The notes under the pieces are model-generated. The model saw only the letters and a list, made by a program, of their open reading frames with translations. It did not search any database and was not told where the DNA came from. Shown one piece after another: positions 45,331 to 53,110 of a stretch of DNA of 64,000 bases (position 1 is its first letter; every line of letters starts with the position of its first letter). Source of the stretch: Pararhizobium gei (GTDB lineage: Bacteria > Pseudomonadota > Alphaproteobacteria > Rhizobiales > Rhizobiaceae). A program made the position numbers and the translations under genes. The stretch covers positions 124,001 through 188,000 of the forward strand of contig NZ_CP119410.1 in the NCBI RefSeq assembly GCF_029223885.1. The letters are read 5' to 3'.

Positions 45331-46641
45331 ATGGGCACTGAACATCTCAAGCTGGGCAAACCGGCTGATCAAAGGTCGGAAGACGATGCAAAAGTTCGCC
45401 AGTCCGTCGAAGGTATCTTGAAAGATATCGAGACGCGGGGCGATGCGGCCGTGCGCGACCTCTCGGAGAAATTCGACAAATACTCTCCGGCATCCTTCCG
45501 CCTGTCGGAGAGCGAGATTGAAGCTCTTATGTCGCGCGTGTCGCCAAAAGACATGGAAGACATCAAATTCGCGCAGGCGCAAGTTCGTAATTTCGCTCAA
45601 GCGCAACGCGATTCGATGCTGGACATCGAGGTCGAAACCCTGCCCGGCGTCATCCTCGGACATCGGAATATCCCGGTTCAGTCGGTCGGCTGCTATATTC
45701 CCGGCGGCAAGTTCCCGATGGTCGCCTCGGCCCATATGTCGGTTGCCACCGCATCGGTCGCTGGCGTGCCGCGGATTATCGCTGCCACTCCGCCTTTCAA
45801 GGGTGAGCCTAATCCGGCCGTCATCGCGGCGATGCACCTTGGGGGAGCCCACGAGATCTACGTCATGGGCGGGATCCAGGCAATTGGCGCGATGGCCATC
45901 GGCACGGAAACCATCAAGCCCGTCGATATGATCGTGGGTCCGGGCAATGCTTTTGTGGCAGAAGCCAAGCGCCAGCTATACGGTCGCGTCGGCATTGATC
46001 TTTTCGCCGGCCCGACGGAAACGATGGTCATCGCCGACGACACCGTCGACGCCGAACTCTGCGCGACCGATCTGCTCGGTCAGGCTGAACACGGCTACAA
46101 TTCGCCCTCCATCCTGCTCACCACCAGCCGCAAACTGGCGCAGCAAACTCTGGCGGAAATCGATCGTCTCCTGAAGATCCTTCCGACCGCCGATACAGCG
46201 TCGAAAAGCTGGGAGGATTACGGCGAGGTCATCCTATGCGACACGCACGAGGAAATGCTCGAGGTTGCCAACGACATCGCCAGCGAGCATGTGCAGATCA
46301 TGACCGACCGGGACGACTGGTATCTGGAGAACATGCACAGCTACGGCGCGCTGTTCCTCGGGCCCCGCACCAACGTTGCCAATGGCGACAAAGTGATCGG
46401 CACCAACCACACGCTTCCGACCAAGAAGGCCGGGCGCTACACCGGCGGCCTGTGGGTCGGCAAGTTCATCAAGACGCACAGCTACCAGCGCATCACCACA
46501 GACGAAGCCGCCGCTATGATCGGCGAATACGGATCGCGCCTGTGCATGCTCGAAGGCTTCGTCGGCCACGCGGAACAGTGCAACATCAGGGTTCGCCGCT
46601 ACGGCGGCCGCAATATCGCCTACGGCGTTGCCGCCGAATGA
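45331..46641 (+). CDS. histidinol-dehydrogenase-like alcohol-to-acid dehydrogenase (HpsN-like)
   Basis: 436 residues from the ATG at 45331 (AGGAG eight bases before); a GTG at 45322 is possible. The HisD fold is complete: NAD loop [11 protein letters not shown], zinc ligands Gln251, His254 (GQAEHG), Asp353 and His413 (GHAEQ), catalytic Glu319-His320 (ASEH) and His360 (GTNHTLPT). The extended central region and [29 protein letters not shown] differ from true histidinol dehydrogenases and resemble sulfopropanediol 3-dehydrogenase (HpsN), which oxidises a terminal CH2OH to a carboxylate in two steps. No his genes are nearby. Overlaps the SDR by four bases. A truncated copy lies at 27.1 kb. Confidence 0.85.
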   Translation: MGTEHLKLGKPADQRSEDDAKVRQSVEGILKDIETRGDAAVRDLSEKFDKYSPASFRLSESEIEALMSRVSPKDMEDIKFAQAQVRNFAQAQRDSMLDIEVETLPGVILGHRNIPVQSVGCYIPGGKFPMVASAHMSVATASVAGVPRIIAATPPFKGEPNPAVIAAMHLGGAHEIYVMGGIQAIGAMAIGTETIKPVDMIVGPGNAFVAEAKRQLYGRVGIDLFAGPTETMVIADDTVDAELCATDLLGQAEHGYNSPSILLTTSRKLAQQTLAEIDRLLKILPTADTASKSWEDYGEVILCDTHEEMLEVANDIASEHVQIMTDRDDWYLENMHSYGALFLGPRTNVANGDKVIGTNHTLPTKKAGRYTGGLWVGKFIKTHSYQRITTDEAAAMIGEYGSRLCMLEGFVGHAEQCNIRVRRYGGRNIAYGVAAE

Positions 46642-47396
46642 CGGTCCAGTCTCTCTTTGATCTGACCGGGAAACGGGCTTTGGTCACCGGTGCAGGACGC
46701 GGCCTTGGCCGCGCCATCGCCGTCGCGTTGGCAGAGAGCGGCGCCGAACTGATCATCTGCTCCCGTTCTTCCGACGACGTTTTCTCGGTTGTCGGCGAGA
46801 TCGGGCGGATCGGAGGGAAAGCGGAGGCTCTCGTTCAGGATGTCACTGACATCGAGGGGTTCGCGCGGGCGATTTCCGCGCAAGCCCCGATCGACATCTT
46901 CGTCAACAATGCCGGCACCAACCGTCCTAAGCCGATCGGGGAAGTGACGGTGGAGGACTATGACGCCGTCATGGACCTCAATCTCAAGGCGGCGTTCTTC
47001 GCAGCGCAGGCGGTGACGAAACGGATGACCGAGAGCGGAACGCGGGGTTCCATTATTAACATGTCGTCGCAGATGGGGCATGTCGGAGCGGCGAACAGGA
47101 CGTTGTACTGCGCATCGAAATGGGCACTGGAGGGATTGACGAAGGCGCTGGCCGTCGAAGTGGGCGTGTACGGGATTCGCGTCAACACCATCTGCCCCAC
47201 ATTCATCGAGACGCCGCTGACACGGCCGTTCTTCGAAGATCCCGCCTTCAAGGAGGCCGTTCTGAGCAAGATCAAGCTGGGTCGTCTGGGCCAGCCGAGC
47301 GACGTCACCGGCGCTGCGGTATTTCTGGCGTCCGACGCATCGGCGATGATGACGGGAAGCGCTCTGATGCTGGACGGCGGATGGACGGCCGAGTAA
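46638..47396 (+). CDS. short-chain dehydrogenase/reductase
   Basis: 252 residues from the ATG that overlaps the HisD-like stop; a longer frame from 46236 is a shadow. Motifs: [33 protein letters not shown] (Ser), LYCASK (Tyr, Lys), [35 protein letters not shown]. It is a paralogue of the SDR at 27843. In sulfopropanediol pathways an SDR interconverts C2 stereoisomers through the ketone before the HisD-like enzyme acts; an analogous role is plausible here, though the substrate is unproven. Confidence 0.92.
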   Translation: MTVQSLFDLTGKRALVTGAGRGLGRAIAVALAESGAELIICSRSSDDVFSVVGEIGRIGGKAEALVQDVTDIEGFARAISAQAPIDIFVNNAGTNRPKPIGEVTVEDYDAVMDLNLKAAFFAAQAVTKRMTESGTRGSIINMSSQMGHVGAANRTLYCASKWALEGLTKALAVEVGVYGIRVNTICPTFIETPLTRPFFEDPAFKEAVLSKIKLGRLGQPSDVTGAAVFLASDASAMMTGSALMLDGGWTAE

Positions 47397-47509
47397 GCGT
47401 CTGCCTAAAAGCCTGTTCCCCTGCACGGCATCTAGGGCGAAACGTGCTCAGAATCAGTTGACGAGCGGCTGTCTGGTCGGCGGACCATACCAGCAGCGGC
47501 GAGTCCGAA

Positions 47510-47545
47510 GGGCTGCCCGGGATCACCTCCCAAGCCGGGCAGCCC
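47510..47545. terminator. perfect 11-base-pair hairpin after the dehydrogenase operon
   Basis: GGGCTGCCCGG (47510-47520) and CCGGGCAGCCC (47535-47545) are exact reverse complements around a 14-base loop. It lies 114 bases after the SDR stop in a 359-base gap (47397-47755) that holds no gene. No T-run follows on either strand. Confidence 0.5.
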
Positions 47546-47755
47546 ACCCGTTCCTGCTGGCCCCCTTGCCTTGGAGGAACGGAAAGACACGCGCCGAAAA
47601 CGGGGATGCATGCCGCAGAGACGGGAATTCTGACGGTCGTCGCGGAGCACCTAGTCAAATCACAAATCCATCGCTCTCACCGAGTATGCCTCCATGCCCG
47701 GTTGTCTTCGGCAGGTTACATACCTATAGCTGGGGCAAACAGGATTTGAGATGCT

Positions 47756-48544
47756 ATGGATCAGGATAAAAGCCTGCAGAAGCTTGTTCCGGCGGTCGAA
47801 CGCGCCGCCGGCGTTCTCGATATCGTATCGGCTTCTAAACGCTTTTTGACTCTATCCGAATTGTCGCGTGAGACAGATCTCCCGAAAAGCACCGTGCACA
47901 GCCTCTGCCTGACCATGGTGCAGCTTGGCATGCTGATCCGGCGCTCAGACCAGACCTTCCAGCTCGGCCCGCATCTGCTGCGCTGGTCCCATGCCTTCGA
48001 CATGCAGACCGACGTGGCGACCGAATTCTCCCTTCTGTGCGCGGACCTGTCGATTGCGCCTGAGGCGACGGCGACACTGTCGGTACAGGAGGATGTAGAC
48101 ATGGTCTTCATCGCCATCAGGCAATCCGGGGCCGGCCATCGCTTCAATGCTCGTCCGGGGATGCGGATCGCCGCACCGTTCGTGGCATCCGGCAAGGCGA
48201 TCCTGTCGAAATGGTCGGACTTCGAGATCCGCAGACGGTTCGCTGATGGCCTGCCGAAACCGCTGACGGCGGCGTCCGTTCATGGCGTCGATCGGCTGCT
48301 GGAAGAAATTCGGTCGATACGGGAAACGGGCCTTGCCGAGGACGTCGGGCAGTGCCTCGACGGCGTGACCAATGTAAGCGCCCCGGTTCTGGATGCTCTC
48401 AACCGGCCATTGGCTGCCGTGATGCTCAGCCTTCCGACCGAACTGGCCGAAAGCACCGCGCTGGCGGAGGCGTCAAACACCGTGGTGGTCCTCGCCGACC
48501 GGTTATCGCGCCGTATGGGCGCCGACCTGCCACAGTCAACCTGA
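47756..48544 (+). CDS. IclR-family regulator, first of a convergent paralogous pair
   Basis: 262 residues. Winged helix at the N-terminus (LVPAVERAAGVLDIVSASKRFLTLSELSRETDLPKSTVHSLCLTMVQLGML), then the IclR effector domain (FIAIRQSGAGHRFNARPGMRIAAPFVASGKAILSKW; ETGLAEDVGQCLDGVTNVSAPVLD). It is about half identical to the IclR at 48561, which converges on it with 16 bases between stops. Effectors are usually small organic acids. Targets could be either neighbouring operon. Confidence 0.9.
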   Translation: MDQDKSLQKLVPAVERAAGVLDIVSASKRFLTLSELSRETDLPKSTVHSLCLTMVQLGMLIRRSDQTFQLGPHLLRWSHAFDMQTDVATEFSLLCADLSIAPEATATLSVQEDVDMVFIAIRQSGAGHRFNARPGMRIAAPFVASGKAILSKWSDFEIRRRFADGLPKPLTAASVHGVDRLLEEIRSIRETGLAEDVGQCLDGVTNVSAPVLDALNRPLAAVMLSLPTELAESTALAEASNTVVVLADRLSRRMGADLPQST

Positions 48545-48560
48545 CCGGCTGCGGCGGGTG

Positions 48561-49397
48561 CTACACGCCACCGGACGCGGTCTCGATTTTCCTCCTGTGA
48601 GCAGTGGAACGGTCGATCGAAAGATCCGCGCCCATGCGATGCGACAACCGCGTGGCGATTCGCTGGACGTTGGCAATGATCCTCGGTCGCTCGGCCTGGG
48701 TCAGCAATTCGGCCGGCAGGCTGACGGCGACGCCAGCGATCGGCCGGTTGCGGCTGTCGAGAACCGATGCGCCGAAACAGACGATCCCCTCGGCGACTTG
48801 TTCATGATCACAACTGTAGCCCGTCTTGCGTATCTCCCGCAATTCGTCGAGCAGCGTCTCGATTTTCTGCACGCTCTTCGGCGTAAGTCCGGCGGGCAAC
48901 CCATCCGGAAAGAGCCTGCGCACCTCGAAGTCGCTGATATGGCTGAGAAAGGCCTTGCCCGTGGCCGTGAAGGCCGCCGGTAGCCGCATGCCGGCTCGAA
49001 ACTCGATCAGGGAGTGGCTGACGACGGAATTTCGCGCGGCGAGGTAGACGACTTCCGCGCCCTCCAGCACCGAGAGTGTGATCGTCGCACCCGGCAGTTC
49101 CGTTTCCTGATCCCAGATCGAGGCAAATTCCGCAGCGACGTCCGACTGCTGCGTGAAAGCATTGGACCAGCGCATGACGTGGGGGCCGAGCTGATAGGTC
49201 TGGTCGTTGCGTCTGAGCAGAAGTTCGAGCTGCACCAACGTGTGGCACAGCGTGTGAACGGAGCTGCGGGCAATCTTGAGCTCGCGAGAAAGATCCGACA
49301 GGCTCAGGAAGCCTTTAGACCGCGCGACAAGATCCAAGATCCGTGTGCCTCTCTCAAGGGCCGGCGCAAACTTCACCTTACTTTCCAGCTGATCCAT
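48561..49397 (-). CDS. IclR-family regulator, divergent from the opsin/ABC operon
   Basis: 278 residues. N-terminal winged helix (FAPALERGTRILDLVARSKGFLSLSDLSRELKIARSSVHTLCHTLVQLELLLRRNDQTYQLGPHV) and C-terminal effector domain (LAARNSVVSHSLIEFRAGMRLPAAFTATGKAFLSH). Its gene points away from the large operon beginning at 49578, and inverted repeats lie in the 180-base shared region, so it is the leading candidate for its regulator. Paralogue of 47756. Confidence 0.9.
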   Translation of the reverse strand: MDQLESKVKFAPALERGTRILDLVARSKGFLSLSDLSRELKIARSSVHTLCHTLVQLELLLRRNDQTYQLGPHVMRWSNAFTQQSDVAAEFASIWDQETELPGATITLSVLEGAEVVYLAARNSVVSHSLIEFRAGMRLPAAFTATGKAFLSHISDFEVRRLFPDGLPAGLTPKSVQKIETLLDELREIRKTGYSCDHEQVAEGIVCFGASVLDSRNRPIAGVAVSLPAELLTQAERPRIIANVQRIATRLSHRMGADLSIDRSTAHRRKIETASGGV

Positions 49398-49483
49398 GGC
49401 GGGTCCTTAAGATGCGTCCTGCGCCTGCAGAATTCGCTTGACATATGTTTAACCTGAAGATTAGGTTTCCGTCCAGAGGAAAT

Positions 49484-49540
49484 TGTTCGATATACGGAAC
49501 ACAATTCGGTTTACGGGACGGTATATTCTATTTCGAATAT
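49484..49540. promoter_or_regulatory. inverted repeats in the iclR/operon intergenic region
   Basis: TGTTC-8-GAACA at 49484-49501 and ATATTC-6-GAATAT at 49523-49540 lie between the divergent IclR gene and the SCP2-like gene. The first resembles the short GTTC/GAAC-type half-sites seen at IclR targets. No confident promoter hexamers were identified. Seen symmetry, inferred role. Confidence 0.45.
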
Positions 49541-49577
49541 GATTTTCCGCCGGATGACTGCAAGATGGGAGGCAAAC

Positions 49578-49967
49578 ATGGTTATGACCGTCCGGGACTG
49601 GGCTGTGCGCTTTGGTGAGGCGTCCGATCGCGACCAGACGATTGGCGCGATGGCAAGGTATTTTACCTGCACATACATGTGGGACATGGGCACCCAGAAA
49701 GTCATCGTCGAGATGGTCGACGGGAAGGTCTACCGGGTCAATACGGATCCCCAGCCACTCGACGCCTATGACTTCGTGCTGCGCGCCAGCGCGGCCACCT
49801 GGCGCGAATTCGCGCAGCCCATTCCGGCGCCGATGTATCATGGCATCTGGGCCGCCAGCTTCCGCCGCGACCTCAAGATCGAGGGCAATATCCTCGTGAT
49901 GATGCAGAACCTGCGGAACTTCACCGTTCAATTCGAGCTGCTGCGCAAGGTGGGCGTCCCCGTCTGA
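49578..49967 (+). CDS. SCP2-like small lipid-binding protein
   Basis: 129 residues from the ATG at 49578 with GGGAGG five bases upstream; the frame is open from 49539. The order of strands and the motif DGKVYRVNTDPQPLDAYDFVLRASAATWREFAQ followed by RRDLKIEGNILVMMQNLRNF is that of SCP2-type sterol-carrier-like domains, which form a hydrophobic tunnel. It opens the large operon. A role in holding a hydrophobic substrate or product for the hydrolases that follow is possible. Family call is moderate. Confidence 0.6.
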   Translation: MVMTVRDWAVRFGEASDRDQTIGAMARYFTCTYMWDMGTQKVIVEMVDGKVYRVNTDPQPLDAYDFVLRASAATWREFAQPIPAPMYHGIWAASFRRDLKIEGNILVMMQNLRNFTVQFELLRKVGVPV

Positions 49968-50004
49968 TGCCCGGCTCTCCCATCACACATTACAGGGGTT
50001 TCGC

Positions 50005-50853
50005 ATGGCCAAGCATTCACCGGTCATCGGCCGCTACGTCACGATCGATGTAGACGGCTACGAATACAAGGTCTTCTACCTGAGGAACGGCAGCGGCACG
50101 CCGATCCTGTGCCAGCATACGGCTGGTTGCCACAATCACCAGTGGCGCGGCCTGCTCGAGGACGAGCACATCACCAAGACCTATGACATCATCGCCTACG
50201 ATCTCGCGCGTCACGGAAAGTCCGACCCACCGCACAATCGCGAGTGGTGGAAGGAAGAATATACGCTGACGGCCAGCCACTACATGAACTTCATCATCGC
50301 GCTCAGCGATGCGCTGGAACTCGACCGGCCGATCTTCATGGGATCGAGCTTCGGCGGCAACGTGGCGCTGCAGTTGGCACTGTATCACCCCGACAAGTTC
50401 CGAGCGGTCATTCCAGTCGAGGCGGCGGAGCATGCTCCCGGCTTCTTCCTCGACTGGTGGCGCCACCCGCATGCCAATGCGGCGCAGGTCTGCGCCAGCG
50501 GCGTCTGGGACCTGATGGCGCCCCAAAGCCCGGACATGGATCGCTGGCTCACCTGGCATTATTACACCCAAGGCTCTGAAGTCTTCAAAGGCGACCTGTT
50601 CTTCTACTCGATCGATCACGATCTGCGCGGCAAGCTGGGCAATATCGATACCAAGCGCTGCCCGGTCATCATGATGACCGGCACCTACGACTTCCTGACG
50701 CCGCCGGAAGCGACCGAAAATACGGCGAGGCAGATCCCGGGCGGCATTTACATCGAGATGGAGGACATCGGTCATTTTCCGATGTCGGAAAACTATCCCC
50801 TGTTCGCCGTCTACCTGAACGAAGCGCTTCGCATCGTCGAAGCCCGCACCTGA
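50005..50853 (+). CDS. alpha/beta hydrolase
   Basis: 282 residues. Catalytic triad readable: nucleophile Ser115 in MGSSFGGNVA, acid Asp229 in GTYDFLTP, and His257 in DIGHFPMSE. The oxyanion region is CQHTAGCHNHQWRG. No signal peptide, so it acts in the cytosol, probably on an ester, enol-lactone or C-C bond. It sits 37 bases after the SCP2-like gene and 29 before a second metallo-hydrolase, so two different hydrolases serve this operon. Confidence 0.9.
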   Translation: MAKHSPVIGRYVTIDVDGYEYKVFYLRNGSGTPILCQHTAGCHNHQWRGLLEDEHITKTYDIIAYDLARHGKSDPPHNREWWKEEYTLTASHYMNFIIALSDALELDRPIFMGSSFGGNVALQLALYHPDKFRAVIPVEAAEHAPGFFLDWWRHPHANAAQVCASGVWDLMAPQSPDMDRWLTWHYYTQGSEVFKGDLFFYSIDHDLRGKLGNIDTKRCPVIMMTGTYDFLTPPEATENTARQIPGGIYIEMEDIGHFPMSENYPLFAVYLNEALRIVEART

Positions 50854-50882
50854 CCAGAACCGGAACGGAGGAGGGTTTCGAC

Positions 50883-51818
50883 ATGAAGATCGTAGAGTTC
50901 GACGACAAGGGACAGCGGGTCGAGGTGGAGGGAAACTCCAACGCGGCAAAGCCGCGCCAGTCGGCGCTGGCGGCACGGCCGTCCTTTGCCGCCAAGGCGA
51001 GAGAGCTTCCTCGCGAGCGACGAAAGTCATCCGGTATAGAGTTGCACATGTTCCAGACCGGGACGCTGAAGACCAAGACGAAATACGTGAAGATGAACCA
51101 GGGCGAGGGAAACTACGAGATTCCCGTGCCGTGGTACCTGATCAAGCATCCACAGGGAAATGTGGTCATTGACGGCGGCACGCCCGTCGAGGCGGCGATC
51201 GACAAGCGGGGCCACTGGGGTTCCGTCGTCGATGTCTACGATCCGGTCATGGCACTGTCGGACAATTGCGTGGACCAGCTGAAACTGGTCGACGTGGCGC
51301 CGCACGACATCCGCTTTGTTCTGCAGTCGCATCTGCACCTCGATCACACAGGCGCGCTCGGGCGCTTTCCGAAGGCGCAATACATCGTCCAGCGGGCCGA
51401 ATACGATTACGCCTTCAAGCCGCACTGGTTCTCGGCGGGCGCTTACATCCGCGCCGATTTCGACCGGCCGGGCGTGAACTGGAAGTTTCTCGGCGGCGAA
51501 TTCACCGACAATTACGATCTGTTCGGAGACGGCACGGTCCGCACCATCTTCACGCCGGGTCACTCGCCGGGCCACCAGTCCTTTCTCATCACATTGCCCA
51601 AGACCGGCCCGATCCTGCTGGCGATGGATGCTGCCTACACCGTCGATCACTGGGAAAACCGCACGCTTCCGGGGCTGGTGGTGTCGTCGGCGAAGGCAGC
51701 CGATTCCGTTGCCAAGCTGCGCCGCATCGCGGCTGACACGGGCGCCATGGTGGTGACGGGACACGACCCGGACACATGGCCCGATTTCCGCAAGGCCCCT
51801 TACGACTTTTATGACTGA
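50883..51818 (+). CDS. metallo-beta-lactamase-fold lactonase-like hydrolase
   Basis: 311 residues (GGAGG upstream). Zinc motif His150-Leu-His152-Leu-Asp154-His155 in SHLHLDHTG; further ligands in FTPGHSPGHQS, AMDAAYTVDHW and VVTGHDPDTW. The central region (VPWYLIKHPQGNVVIDGGTP) is like AiiA/AttM acyl-homoserine lactonases. The first ~50 residues are an extra, charged arm; its start IVEFDDKGQ resembles the tail of the ABC ATPase encoded at 53111. Quorum quenching or hydrolysis of a sugar-type lactone are both possible; catabolic context favours the second. Confidence 0.87.
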   Translation: MKIVEFDDKGQRVEVEGNSNAAKPRQSALAARPSFAAKARELPRERRKSSGIELHMFQTGTLKTKTKYVKMNQGEGNYEIPVPWYLIKHPQGNVVIDGGTPVEAAIDKRGHWGSVVDVYDPVMALSDNCVDQLKLVDVAPHDIRFVLQSHLHLDHTGALGRFPKAQYIVQRAEYDYAFKPHWFSAGAYIRADFDRPGVNWKFLGGEFTDNYDLFGDGTVRTIFTPGHSPGHQSFLITLPKTGPILLAMDAAYTVDHWENRTLPGLVVSSAKAADSVAKLRRIAADTGAMVVTGHDPDTWPDFRKAPYDFYD

Positions 51819-51846
51819 GCAAACGAACATTGGGAGGAGACCTGAC

Positions 51847-53016
51847 ATGTTTCGGACTTTGGCACTAACGACGACACTACTGGCACTAACGGCATCGACG
51901 ACGCTCGCGGAAGGTCTTGACGAGATCAACCCCGAGGTCGCAAAGCGGCTCTACAACGCGGAGATGCTTGACCCCGGTCAGCCGATCAAGCCGAGCAAGT
52001 GGCGCGACTTCGTCGCGAAGAATCCGCCGCCGTGGAAGATCGGCTACGCGTCCTCCTATGCCGGCAACACATGGCGCGCCGCCGTCATGGACGAACTGCA
52101 GAACAAGATCGTGCCGGAATGGAAGGCGCTCGGCCTCGTGTCCGAGGTGGTGATCACCCAGTCGAACCTCAACGATTCGACGCAGATCCAGCAAATGCGC
52201 CAGCTTGTCGATCAGAAGGTGGATGCAGTAATCGTCTGTTGCTCAAACCCGACGGCGCTGAACGCCAGCGTCAAATATGCCGCCGACAAGGGCGTGCCCG
52301 TCTTCTCGCTGACCGGCTACCTGACGTCGGAATACTCGGTCAACTCCTCGGTCAACTACCAAGTCGCCGGCTACGAGATCGGCAAGGACATGGCCGATCA
52401 GCTCGGCGGCAAGGGTAAGGTTCTGGTCGTTGAGGGCATTCCGGGAACATCGGGTTCCGACAGCCAGAATCGCGGCGTTCTCGCAGGGCTTGCCACGGCA
52501 CCGGGGATCGAGATCGCCGGCAGCGTCGCTGGCATGTGGACCGACCAGGTGGCGCAGGGCGAGGTGCAGAAATGGCTTGCGACCAATCCCGGCAAGCTCG
52601 ATGGCATCGTCGTGCAGTCGGCGGCGGAAATGGGCGTACTGCGCGCCGTTCAGCAATCGGGCCGGGGCGATATTCCCGTGGCGATAGGCGGCGAACTCGG
52701 CGCGCTTTGCTACTGGCGCAACAATCCTGATTACATCCGAAATTCCTATCAGGTCTGGCCGCCAGCCGACGAGATCGGGCTAACCTGGAACATTATGATG
52801 CGGACGCTGCAGGGGCAGGGGCCGAAAATCCAGTCTATCCTCGTCGATCCGGTCAAGCTCACCCATGACGATCTCAAGGCCGTGATGAAGGAGGATTGCT
52901 CCGTGGACACCGCCGAATGGCTGAAGGTCGGCGCGGACCGCTGGGGCGGCGCCTCGTCCTATCTCGACGACTTCTTCCTTCGCCCGGCCGATCCGAAGGC
53001 TTTCAAGCCAAAGTAA
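51847..53016 (+). CDS. CUT2-type ABC transporter substrate-binding protein
   Basis: 389 residues from the ATG at 51847 with GGGAGGAG upstream; the frame is open from 51811, overlapping the hydrolase. Signal peptide MFRTLALTTTLLALTASTTLA. Mature part is a periplasmic-binding type 4 domain (WKIGYASSYAGNTWRAAVMDEL; QLVDQKVDAVIVCCSNPTALNASV; GGKGKVLVVEGIPGTSGSDSQNRG; PVAIGGELGALCYWRN). Longer than RbsB by about 90 residues, partly in the N-terminal LDEINPEVAKRLYNAEML segment. Ligand unknown. Confidence 0.9.
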   Translation: MFRTLALTTTLLALTASTTLAEGLDEINPEVAKRLYNAEMLDPGQPIKPSKWRDFVAKNPPPWKIGYASSYAGNTWRAAVMDELQNKIVPEWKALGLVSEVVITQSNLNDSTQIQQMRQLVDQKVDAVIVCCSNPTALNASVKYAADKGVPVFSLTGYLTSEYSVNSSVNYQVAGYEIGKDMADQLGGKGKVLVVEGIPGTSGSDSQNRGVLAGLATAPGIEIAGSVAGMWTDQVAQGEVQKWLATNPGKLDGIVVQSAAEMGVLRAVQQSGRGDIPVAIGGELGALCYWRNNPDYIRNSYQVWPPADEIGLTWNIMMRTLQGQGPKIQSILVDPVKLTHDDLKAVMKEDCSVDTAEWLKVGADRWGGASSYLDDFFLRPADPKAFKPK

Positions 53017-53051
53017 GCCGGCGGCTGCTCCCAAAAGCTGCCTGAGCACAG

Positions 53052-53072
53052 CAGGGGCCGCGACAGCCCCTG
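53052..53072 (+). terminator. hairpin after the second substrate-binding protein gene
   Basis: CAGGGGC (53052-53058) and GCCCCTG (53066-53072) pair around a seven-base loop in the 94-base gap before the ATPase gene. No T-run. Likely a partial terminator or stabiliser that lets the binding protein be made in excess. Confidence 0.45.
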
Positions 53073-53110
53073 TCACCACCCTTTATTTTCAACTGCGTGA
53101 GTCCGTAACC

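Noticed and set aside
45331..46641. Calling this gene hisD of histidine biosynthesis
   Set aside because: No histidine genes are nearby, it is coupled to an SDR in a catabolic locus, and its distinctive segments resemble sulfopropanediol-type dehydrogenases.
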